This document shows positions 42,997 through 50,310 of a stretch of DNA of 64,000 nucleotides, piece by piece. The stretch comes from Oscillospiraceae bacterium (GTDB taxonomy: Bacteria > Bacillota > Clostridia > Oscillospirales > Oscillospiraceae), in assembly GCA_017935145.1 (NCBI GenBank), contig JAGBIE010000012.1:1-64000 (forward strand), in the 5' to 3' direction. Positions within the stretch are counted from its first letter, which is position 1. Each line of letters opens with the position of its first letter. A program made the translations under genes and the position numbers. Below the pieces are notes generated by a model, which worked only from the letters and a program-made list of their open reading frames with translations, had not been told where the DNA came from and searched no databases.

Positions 42997-44445
42997 TTAT
43001 TGAGGACTGAGGCGTTCTGCGTTTTCTTTGCGGCTCTTAAAGGAAGCAACCACCATGCCCGAAAGGGCAAACAGTGCCAGTGCGTTGGGGATGACCATCA
43101 GGTAGTTGAAAGCATCGGTCAGTTCCCAGACCAGGTCGTTAGAGGCCAAAGTGCCGAGGAACACAAATACCAGTGCGATGACGTTATAGACCGCAAGGCA
43201 CAGTTTGGGGTTCTTTTTGCCAAAGAGATACTGGGCATTGACTTTGCCGAACATGTTCCAGCTGAGAATGGTAGAGAATGCGAAGAAGAACAGGCAGATT
43301 GCTACGAAGATATTGCCAAACTGCATGCCGAATTCCGCATTGCCAAACAGTGTACCAAAAGCAGAACCGAAGGCGCGTTGGGCAAGATTTGCCTTAGCGA
43401 TACCAGCGGTAGCCACAGCGCCACATTCATGCAGAGGACCATCAGCGGTATAGAGGGTGGAGATAATCACAAGTGCGTTGAGGGTAAGCACCACGAAGGT
43501 ATCAATAAACACGCCAATCATAGCGGCAACGCCCTGCTTGTGGGGATGAGACACATTGGCCTGTGCATGGGCGTGAGGGGTAGAGCCCATGCCTGCTTCG
43601 TTGGAGAACAGACCGCGCTTTGCACCCTGAGAAATGGCAGTTTTGAGGGCATAGCCAATACCACCGCCGATGATGGCCGTGGGCTGGAAGGCATACTTAA
43701 AGATCATAGCAAAGGTTTCAGGGATGTACTTGACGCGCACACCCAAAACCACCAGACCGCCGATGAGGAACAGACCTGCCATCACAGGAACAATCTTTTC
43801 TGTGACGGAAGCGAGACGTTGCACACCGCCCAAGAACACGATGGCGCAAATGGCAACCAGTGCGACGCCCATGACCCAGGAAGGAATGCCAAAGGCAGTT
43901 TCACTGGTAGAACCGATGGAGTTGGACTGCACCATGGCGCCCATGAAGCCCAGTGCCAAAGTGGTAGCAATAGCGAAGAACACGGCAAGGAACTTACCGA
44001 AACCGCCCTTGAATGCTTTCTTAATGTAGTAAATGGGACCGCCGTGGATGTTGCCGTTGGCATCTTCCTCGCGAGTTTTAATGGCAAGAGTGGCTTCTGC
44101 ATAGATGGTGGCCATGCCCAAGAAGGCGATAACCCACATCCAGAAAATTGCGCCAGGACCGCCTGTGAGGATAGCGCCAGATGCACCAACGATGTTACCA
44201 GTACCAACTTGGGCGGCGATGGCGGTAGCCAGTGCCTGGAAAGAACTCATGCCGCTTTTCTGCTTGCCACCTTTGAGAGACAGGTTACCAAAGGCCTGCT
44301 TCATGCCTTCGCCAAAGCAACGAACCTGCACGAACTTGGTGCGGATGGTGTAGAACAGACCAACGCCAATGAGCAGGACAATGAGAATATAGTCCGAGAG
44401 ATAGGCATTGATTTTCTGCACGATGGGGAGTAATACAGCTTCCAT
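42997..44445 (-). CDS. Sodium:alanine/glycine symporter (AGCS family)
   Basis: The 482-residue membrane protein has about ten to eleven hydrophobic segments. AGCS features include ALATAIAAQVGTGNIVGASGAIL, GPGAIFWMWVIAFLGM, and AKRGLFSNEAGMGSTPHAHA. It probably imports glycine or alanine with Na+, fitting the glycine riboswitch in its leader. ATG 44445 (MEAVLLP) follows GAGGAATT; the 27 residues before it would be read from the riboswitch expression platform and are rejected. Confidence 0.95.
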   Translation of the reverse strand: MEAVLLPIVQKINAYLSDYILIVLLIGVGLFYTIRTKFVQVRCFGEGMKQAFGNLSLKGGKQKSGMSSFQALATAIAAQVGTGNIVGASGAILTGGPGAIFWMWVIAFLGMATIYAEATLAIKTREEDANGNIHGGPIYYIKKAFKGGFGKFLAVFFAIATTLALGFMGAMVQSNSIGSTSETAFGIPSWVMGVALVAICAIVFLGGVQRLASVTEKIVPVMAGLFLIGGLVVLGVRVKYIPETFAMIFKYAFQPTAIIGGGIGYALKTAISQGAKRGLFSNEAGMGSTPHAHAQANVSHPHKQGVAAMIGVFIDTFVVLTLNALVIISTLYTADGPLHECGAVATAGIAKANLAQRAFGSAFGTLFGNAEFGMQFGNIFVAICLFFFAFSTILSWNMFGKVNAQYLFGKKNPKLCLAVYNVIALVFVFLGTLASNDLVWELTDAFNYLMVIPNALALFALSGMVVASFKSRKENAERLSPQ

Positions 44446-44472
44446 AAATAATTCCTCTTTTCTGTTTTTTCC

Positions 44473-44504
44473 AAAACAAAAAGCCGTCAACACAGGTTGA
44501 CAGC
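44473..44504 (-). terminator. Riboswitch-controlled terminator
   Basis: On the minus strand GCTGTCAAC (44496-44504), loop CTGT, GTTGACGGC (44483-44491), then CTTTTTGTTTT. It ends about 20 bp before the symporter SD. Confidence 0.85.
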
Positions 44505-44545
44505 TCTGGAAAATGACACATGACACACCTATTGCAGTGTGTCTA

Positions 44546-44615
44546 CTCTGTCCTTTTGCCTGAGAGATTCGGCTTTCACCTTACACCTTCGGCACTCTTG
44601 CGAGATTCTCCAGAG
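44546..44615 (-). promoter_or_regulatory. Glycine riboswitch (single aptamer)
   Basis: On the minus strand the conserved core reads GCCGAAGG, then GAAAGCCGAATCTCTCAGGC followed by AAAAGGACAGAG. P1 is CTCTGG at the 5' end with CAGAG at the 3' end. Only one full aptamer core is present; an upstream hairpin-rich segment (44616-44645) lacks the core and may be a reduced partner helix. It lies about 40-70 nt before the terminator and controls the amino-acid symporter. Confidence 0.92.
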
Positions 44616-44684
44616 ATTCCTCCGTTCCCGGTCTCTTGCGATTCCTGAAACTTCTTCGGAACAATATTTTGTTATGACATAGGC

Positions 44685-44713
44685 ATTTTATCACCATACT
44701 CCCCTTTTGTCAA
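44685..44713 (-). promoter_or_regulatory. Promoter for the glycine riboswitch transcript
   Basis: On the minus strand consensus TTGACA (44708-44713), 17 bp and TAAAAT (44685-44690). Confidence 0.8.
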
Positions 44714-44714
44714 C

Positions 44715-44752
44715 AAAAAATCGGTGTCCAAATGGACACCGATTTTTTATTA
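44715..44752 (-). terminator. Terminator of the hdr-frd cluster
   Basis: AAAAAATCGGTGTCCA (44715-44730) pairs with TGGACACCGATTTTTT, loop AA, U-run on the minus strand. It separates the cluster from the symporter unit. Confidence 0.92.
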
Positions 44753-44758
44753 GGACTT

Positions 44759-46360
44759 TTAAGCCTTGCGGGCGTAGTCGGGCAGGAGTTTGGGAGAGAC
44801 GATATCGCTCTTAATTCCTGCTTTTTCACACTCGGCGGCAAACTCTTCCACATGTTTGAGGGTGAGTTTTTCGGGCATAGCCACGGTCTTAGCCTTGGCG
44901 GATGCGCTCTTGCCTGCGTTACGTCCAAAGACGATGATATCCAAGAGGCTGTTGCCCATGAGGCGGTTACGGCCATGGATACCACCAACGGCCTCACCTG
45001 CCACAAAGAGGTTTTCAATATCAGACTGGCCGTCAGCGGTGATTTTCAGACCGCCGTTCTGATAGTGCAGGGTGGGATAGATGAGGATGGGCTCTTTACG
45101 GATATCGATGCCGTATTTGCCGAACATACGCATCATGGCAGGAATGCGCTTTTCGATGGTGCCCTCGCCGTTTTTCAGTTCAATCATGGGAGTATCCAGC
45201 CACACGGCGTAACCTTCGGGGGTCTTGACGCCGTTGCCACGGTCGGAGCATTCACGAATGATGGAGGCAGCGGAAACATCGCGGGTTTCCAAGGGGTTCA
45301 TGAAGGCTTCGCCATGGGCGTTAATGAGCATAGCACCCAAGGAACGGACCTTTTCTGTCACCAATGCGCCAAAAATCTGTGCGGGGAATGCAGCGCCAGT
45401 GGGGTGATACTGCAAAGTATCCGCATAGAGCAGACGAGCGCCTGCGCGGTAGCCCAGCACCAGACCATCGGCAGTAGCGCCATAGTGGTTGGAGGTGGGG
45501 AAGCCCTGATAATGCAGACGACCTGCGCCACCAGTAGCGATAACCACAGTCTTAGCCTTGGCAATAAGAATCTGCTTGGTTTCCATGTTCATAAGGACTG
45601 CGCCGGCGCACTTGCCGTTTTCGTCCTTAATGAGTTCGATGGCAGAGGTGAAGTCCACCACAGTAATATCGCGGTTGAGGACTTCATCACGGAGGGTACG
45701 CATGATTTCAGCACCAGAGTAGTCCTTGGCGGCGTGCATTCTCTTGCGGGAAGTACCGCCACCGTGGGTGGTGACCATGGTGCCATCAGCAGTTTTATCG
45801 AATTCCACACCCAAGTCACTGAGCCACTTGATGGCATCGGGGGCTTCGGTAACCAGTTTATACAGCAGGTCCTTTTGGGCAGCAAAGTGGCCGCCACCAA
45901 AGGCATCTAAGAAATGCTGTGCGGGAGAATCGTTGGGCTTATCGGCAGCCTGAATGCCACCTTCGGCCATCATGGTATTGGCATCGCCCATGCGCAGTTT
46001 GGTAACGATGGTAACCTTAGCACCTGCATTATGGGCTTCGATGGCGGCAGAGCAACCTGCGCCACCAGCGCCGATGATGAGAACATCGGTTTCGTAGTCG
46101 CACTTGGTAAGGTCCAAGTTAAGACCTGCCACACGGGAGTTGGCCTGCAAAAGGGCTGCCAGTTCCGTGGGAACTTTTTCGCCCTTGTTGGGACCCACTT
46201 CCAAAACGCGGAATTCATCCTGCTTATAGTCGGGATGGTAAGTGGCAAGGAGTTTTTCTTTTTCTTCGGCGGTCATTCTTCTGGGGTCCAGTTTGATGTT
46301 TTCCGCACGGGCGGCTTCCACCTTTTGGATGGACTCCTGCATAAGTTTATCCTGATACAT
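44759..46360 (-). CDS. Soluble fumarate reductase/succinate dehydrogenase-type flavoprotein
   Basis: The 533-residue FAD protein has about 70 extra N-terminal residues, then the FAD fold DVLIIGAGGAGCSAAIEAHNAG. Compared with E. coli FrdA from memory, the substrate residues are all present: His in QYHPTG, Arg in TEKVR, catalytic-type Arg in TRDVS, His in HYQNGG and Arg in HGRNRLMGNS. The His that binds FAD covalently (SHT) is ANT here, so FAD is probably non-covalent. There are no membrane-anchor genes. ATG 46360 follows AAGGAGGG. Aspartate oxidase is less likely given the adjacent FrdB-like subunit. Confidence 0.85.
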   Translation of the reverse strand: MYQDKLMQESIQKVEAARAENIKLDPRRMTAEEKEKLLATYHPDYKQDEFRVLEVGPNKGEKVPTELAALLQANSRVAGLNLDLTKCDYETDVLIIGAGGAGCSAAIEAHNAGAKVTIVTKLRMGDANTMMAEGGIQAADKPNDSPAQHFLDAFGGGHFAAQKDLLYKLVTEAPDAIKWLSDLGVEFDKTADGTMVTTHGGGTSRKRMHAAKDYSGAEIMRTLRDEVLNRDITVVDFTSAIELIKDENGKCAGAVLMNMETKQILIAKAKTVVIATGGAGRLHYQGFPTSNHYGATADGLVLGYRAGARLLYADTLQYHPTGAAFPAQIFGALVTEKVRSLGAMLINAHGEAFMNPLETRDVSAASIIRECSDRGNGVKTPEGYAVWLDTPMIELKNGEGTIEKRIPAMMRMFGKYGIDIRKEPILIYPTLHYQNGGLKITADGQSDIENLFVAGEAVGGIHGRNRLMGNSLLDIIVFGRNAGKSASAKAKTVAMPEKLTLKHVEEFAAECEKAGIKSDIVSPKLLPDYARKA

Positions 46361-46373
46361 TCTCTTGCCCTCC

Positions 46374-47048
46374 TTACTTCTCAATCTCGCGGGTGTTGTA
46401 GAGTTCCTTGATTTCTTCCAAGGGTTTCTGCATCAGGTTTTCGATGAGGGCCTCAAACTTACCGTCTTCGATTTCCTTGATGCGGTCATCCAGATGGTCG
46501 CAATGAGGAGCGATGTACTTGCCGTTGAGACGGCGGGCCAGCATGGCCACCTGAGGATGAGAGATACCTGCGGGGCAACGGGAGGAGCAGACACCGCACA
46601 TGACGCAGTCAAAGGACTCCTCGGCGCACTTTTCATACTCACCACGCTGAGCGTAGGCGATGTACTGCATGACATTGAGGCCCTGCGTGCAGGCTTTGGT
46701 GCAAGCATTGCAACCCACGCAAGCATAAATCTCGGGGTAAAGCTGCATCATAATCTGCTGGGTGGGCTTAATCTTCTCCATGTCATAGACTTCCTTGACC
46801 AAGGGGAAGAAAGGCAGGGTGGCAACATACATATTGTTCTCCACTTTGGTGGAGCAGGCAAGGCAGGCTTTCAGTTCCCGATCGCCAGCGATACGGTAGA
46901 TGGTTGCACAAGCGCCACAGAAGCCGTTACGGCAACCGCAACCACGCACCAGCTGATAACCAGCGTATTCCATGGCCTCCATGATGGTCAGAGAGGCGGG
47001 GACTTCATATTTCTTGCCGTAGAGATAGACATTCACCATTTGTTCCAT
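46374..47048 (-). CDS. Fumarate reductase-type iron-sulfur subunit
   Basis: The 224-residue protein has an N-terminal [2Fe-2S] domain (GCGCRNGFCGAC, then KACLAC) and two CxxCxxCxxxC clusters (CVGCNACTKAC at about 112 and CVMCGVCSSRCPAG at about 150). There is no CCG domain, unlike TfrB of methanogens, so electrons must come from a separate unit such as HdrBC. It lies directly upstream of the flavoprotein (gap 13 bp) and 13 bp after the FAD/NAD module. Confidence 0.87.
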   Translation of the reverse strand: MEQMVNVYLYGKKYEVPASLTIMEAMEYAGYQLVRGCGCRNGFCGACATIYRIAGDRELKACLACSTKVENNMYVATLPFFPLVKEVYDMEKIKPTQQIMMQLYPEIYACVGCNACTKACTQGLNVMQYIAYAQRGEYEKCAEESFDCVMCGVCSSRCPAGISHPQVAMLARRLNGKYIAPHCDHLDDRIKEIEDGKFEALIENLMQKPLEEIKELYNTREIEK

Positions 47049-47061
47049 TGTGTTTCACCTC

Positions 47062-47895
47062 TTAATATTCGTCGGGCAGTTGCGCCATTTGATCCAGACG
47101 GAACACAGGGCCGTCCTTGCAGACATACTTATCGCCAATGTTGCAGCGACCGCATTTGCCCAAAGCGCACTTCATTTTCAGTTCGAAGGTGGTATAGACC
47201 TGATCACGCTTGAAGCCCAGTTCTTCCAGACCTGCCAGCGTGAACTTAATCATAATGGGAGGACCGCACATGACAACGGTTTTATTTGTGTCAAAGCCCA
47301 GTTCCTTCACATAGTTGGGAACGAAGCCCACATTGCCGTCCCAGCCCTCTTGCTGGATATCGATGGTCAGATGGACATTGATGCCGTCCTCTTTGCACCA
47401 TTCGTTTTTGATTTCCTCATAGTCCACCAAGTCGTCCTTGGTACGAGCACCGTAGACAATATCCACTTTGCCGTATCGATCCCGATAATGGCGGACATAG
47501 TTGATGACACTGCGCAGGGGCGCAAGGCCGATACCGCCAGCCACGAACAGCAGGTCTTTGCCCACAAAGTCCGTATCCACAGGGAAGCCGTTGCCGTAAG
47601 GTCCGCGGACGGTAATCTGCTGACCCACCTCGATGGCATGAAGCCAAGAGGTCACACAGCCACACTTTTTAATGGAGAATTCCAAATAATCCTCCTGTGT
47701 GGGCGAAGATGTTACGGAGAACAGGGCCTCGCCAATGCCAGGCATAGAGAGGAATGCGCACTGACCGGGAATGGTGGTGAAGGGCTTTTTGCCATCCAAA
47801 CCTACCACGCGGAAGGTCTTAACATCAGGGGTGTCGCGACGGATATCCGTCACCACAGCCACAACAGGAATCAGAGGGTCTCTTCTCATGGTCAT
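47062..47895 (-). CDS. FAD/NAD(P)-binding oxidoreductase module (FloxA/HydG-like)
   Basis: The 277-residue ferredoxin-reductase-type protein has RGPYGNGFPV (FAD), GGIGLAPLRSVI (NAD(P)), and a C-terminal [2Fe-2S] Cys set CALGKCGRCNIGDKYVCKDGPVF (split by me as CALGKCGRC and YVCKDGPVF). It is expected to accept electrons from NADH for the cluster. ATG 47895 overlaps the previous stop as ATGA; a longer frame is rejected. It resembles the gamma subunit of sulfhydrogenases and FloxA. Confidence 0.88.
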   Translation of the reverse strand: MTMRRDPLIPVVAVVTDIRRDTPDVKTFRVVGLDGKKPFTTIPGQCAFLSMPGIGEALFSVTSSPTQEDYLEFSIKKCGCVTSWLHAIEVGQQITVRGPYGNGFPVDTDFVGKDLLFVAGGIGLAPLRSVINYVRHYRDRYGKVDIVYGARTKDDLVDYEEIKNEWCKEDGINVHLTIDIQQEGWDGNVGFVPNYVKELGFDTNKTVVMCGPPIMIKFTLAGLEELGFKRDQVYTTFELKMKCALGKCGRCNIGDKYVCKDGPVFRLDQMAQLPDEY

Positions 47896-48911
47896 TTCTC
47901 TCCCTCCCCTAAGGTTTTTGCAACTTTGACAATATTCATGTGGATGGGGCACTTTTGTAAGCAGCGACCGCAACCCACACAGCCGTAAATCCCATCGTTA
48001 TTGGAGGGGAAATACACCAGTTTGTGCATGAAGCGCTGACGGAACCGTTCCTTTTGGGTGGGACGGTTTGTGCCGTGCGCCATCATGGTGAAATCGGAAT
48101 ACATGCAACTATCCCAGCAGCGATAGCGCTGGACACCACTGCCCGTATCAAAGTCCTTGACATCGTAGCACTGGCAGGTGGGGCAGACAAAGGTGCAGGT
48201 GCCGCAGCCCAAGCAGGCCTCAGACAGTTCTGCCCATTCGGGACGGTTGAACTTTTCCATGAGATGTTCGCCATCAAAGCCATTGAGATTCAGTTTGCCA
48301 AAGGGCAATTTCTCCAAGGTCTTTTTGATTTCTGCCTTGGTTTCTTCCACGGCAGATTCATCGGCATCTTCCAAGTTAAGGGAAGAAAGGAGTTTTTCGC
48401 CCTTTTCCGTATTGGCGCGGAGATAGAGCTCCTCCCCTACCTTCCAAGCGCTGACATCGCCGGCGGGATTGGAAGCATCGATGCCGAAGGCAGTGCAGAA
48501 ACAGGTTTCTTCGGGCTTATCGCAGGCCAAGGTAACAACGGTGGCATGGTCGCGGCGTTCCTTGTAGAAAGTATCCACAGGCTCAGAGAGGAACACGCGG
48601 TCCAAAATCTCAAAGCTCTTGGCATCGCAGGCACGGACACCGAAGATGATAAAATCTTCTGCCGTGTGGCGGTTTTCCACGATTTCAATTTCCTTGCCAC
48701 TGACCTTAAAGTCTACCATCTGTTCCACCTGAGGGAAGAACAAATCCTTGGCGGAGCGGACAGTGTTGAGGTTTTCGGTCATAGAGAGACCTTCCTGCCA
48801 GAGGGTGAACTTGGCTTGGCCGTTCTTTTCATCGGCAGGGATGTACAATTCGCCCTTTTGGGACAGGGCGCTAAACAGCTCATTGAGCTTAGAAAGAGAA
48901 AGCTTTTTCAT
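47892..48911 (-). CDS. 4Fe-4S dicluster protein, anaerobic sulfite reductase A/FloxB-like
   Basis: The 339-residue cytoplasmic protein has CLGCGTCTFVCPTCQC (about 225) and CVGCGRCLQKCPIHMN (about 310), each in a ferredoxin-like fold. The N-terminal part includes FGVRACDAKSFEILDRVF, as in hydrogenase-beta and anaerobic sulfite reductase subunit A. It relays electrons from the NAD(P) module. ATG 48911 is preferred over GTG 48914 because the SD is 7 bp away; it overlaps the previous stop by one base. Confidence 0.85.
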   Translation of the reverse strand: MKKLSLSKLNELFSALSQKGELYIPADEKNGQAKFTLWQEGLSMTENLNTVRSAKDLFFPQVEQMVDFKVSGKEIEIVENRHTAEDFIIFGVRACDAKSFEILDRVFLSEPVDTFYKERRDHATVVTLACDKPEETCFCTAFGIDASNPAGDVSAWKVGEELYLRANTEKGEKLLSSLNLEDADESAVEETKAEIKKTLEKLPFGKLNLNGFDGEHLMEKFNRPEWAELSEACLGCGTCTFVCPTCQCYDVKDFDTGSGVQRYRCWDSCMYSDFTMMAHGTNRPTQKERFRQRFMHKLVYFPSNNDGIYGCVGCGRCLQKCPIHMNIVKVAKTLGEGEK

Positions 48912-49885
48912 CACTTATCCCCTCCTCTTTCGTGGACGATGGAAGGCTCGCAATCGTCCTTGGTGAAGTTCATGAGAGGCGGTTTGGTATCCATATCCGC
49001 GCCAGCCTGATACTCGCCGTAAAGTTCATTAATATCCTTAATGAACTTGCGGTTGAGCAGATGCAGAGGAATGTGCTGAGGGCAGACACGGGAGCATTCG
49101 CCACAGTCGGTACAACGGGATGCCACGTGGAATGCGCGGATGATATGGAAGTTCTGCTCTTCAAAACTGGTCACAGCGGCTTTGTTGGCGATGCCAGAAT
49201 TGGCATTGTCAAAGACGCACTTTTCGCAGCTGCAAGCGGGGCAGACATTGCGGCATGCGTTGCAACGGATACAACGGCTGAGTTCGTTCTGCCAGAAGGC
49301 GAAGCGTTCATCGGGCGTCATGGCTTCCAGCTCGGCCACCTTGTCAAAGCGGTGGGATTCGGGGTTTTCTTCCCCGTTTTCGCCCAGCATTTCGTCAAAC
49401 ATGACGACCTTTTTGCTCTTGCAGGAAACGCAACGTTCTAAGAGAGCATCCTTGCGGGCTACGGTCTTTTCCCCGTAGAGGGTTTCGCAGACGAGATTTT
49501 CTCCGTCTTCGCGGACAGCAGTAACACCCTTAACGCCCAGTTCCTTCATCTTTTCAATGTCGCACATGCCATCGCAGGCAACGCCCACTACATAGACATT
49601 GTCACGGATGATGCGATGCTCTTTCAGCAGTTGGACAAAGGAATAACTATCGCAGGGTTTGAGGAAGACGGCGATTTTGCCCTCTTTGCGGCTCTCTTTG
49701 ATGAGATACTTACTCAGGTTTGCGCCGCAGAAGGGAGAGAAAACAAAGTCCTTTTCCACTTCTTCTGCGCTTTCAAAGACCGCAGGGGTCAAATCGTAGA
49801 AGAAATCGCCAGTTTTCCAGCCGAGGATTCTCGAAACAGTGCCGTTTTGGAGAAGTTCCAGTGCTTTTTTCATTACTTCTTGCAT
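48911..49885 (-). CDS. 4Fe-4S dicluster electron-transfer protein, FloxC/FrhB-like
   Basis: The 324-residue protein starts with an FrhB-like region (VFSPFCGANLSKYLIKESRKEGKIAVFLKPCDSY, split in two motifs here) and has two clusters: CIRCNACRNVCPACSCEKC (about 207) and CTDCGECSRVCPQHIP (about 260). An extra CVSCKSKK is near 150. It is an iron-sulfur electron carrier. It overlaps mvhD by 13 bp. The exact Flox letter is uncertain. Confidence 0.8.
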   Translation of the reverse strand: MQEVMKKALELLQNGTVSRILGWKTGDFFYDLTPAVFESAEEVEKDFVFSPFCGANLSKYLIKESRKEGKIAVFLKPCDSYSFVQLLKEHRIIRDNVYVVGVACDGMCDIEKMKELGVKGVTAVREDGENLVCETLYGEKTVARKDALLERCVSCKSKKVVMFDEMLGENGEENPESHRFDKVAELEAMTPDERFAFWQNELSRCIRCNACRNVCPACSCEKCVFDNANSGIANKAAVTSFEEQNFHIIRAFHVASRCTDCGECSRVCPQHIPLHLLNRKFIKDINELYGEYQAGADMDTKPPLMNFTKDDCEPSIVHERGGDK

Positions 49886-50310
49886 CTCAAATCCTCCAAT
49901 CTCTTGTTTTCACCCAGTTTTGCCACCTGCGCGGTGAATTCGTTCATGGTAGCGGCAAACTTGGCACCTTCAGCGGCGGAGACCCATTCCACGCGGGTGC
50001 GTTCTCTCTCAATGCCAAGGAAGTCCAACATGGAGAAAAGCAGGGTCATGCGGCGGCGGGCATAGTAGTTACCCGTGGTATAGTGGCAGTCGCCAGGGTG
50101 GCAACCGCAGAGAATGACACCATCAGCGCCTCGCTGGAATGCACGCAGGATGAACATGGGGTTCAGACGGCAGGAGCAAGGAATGCGGATGATTTTGACA
50201 TTATCGGGATAAGTCAGTCGGTTGGTGCCGGACAGGTCAGCGCCGGCATAGGAGCACCAGTTGCAGCAGAAGGCAACGATGGTGGGTTTGTATTCACCAT
50301 TTACTTGCAT
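49873..50310 (-). CDS. mvhD: MvhD/FloxD-type hydrogenase iron-sulfur subunit
   Basis: The 145-residue protein carries the MvhD cysteine pattern: FCCNWCSYAGAD, IPCSCR and CGCHPGDCHY. MvhD is the small [2Fe-2S] connector that passes electrons to HdrA. It overlaps the preceding hdrA stop by about 10 bp and the following gene by 13 bp. No hydrogenase large subunit is present, so it must be fed by the Flox-like proteins. Confidence 0.93.
   Translation of the reverse strand: MQVNGEYKPTIVAFCCNWCSYAGADLSGTNRLTYPDNVKIIRIPCSCRLNPMFILRAFQRGADGVILCGCHPGDCHYTTGNYYARRRMTLLFSMLDFLGIERERTRVEWVSAAEGAKFAATMNEFTAQVAKLGENKRLEDLRCKK

Noticed and set aside
44616-44645. First aptamer of a tandem glycine riboswitch
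   Set aside because: The CUCUCAGG and AAAAGGAC core is absent; only short complementary segments are present.
46374-47049. TfrB of methanogens (thiol:fumarate reductase) for the FrdB-like gene
   Set aside because: TfrB carries CCG domains; this protein has only the [2Fe-2S] domain and two CxxC clusters.
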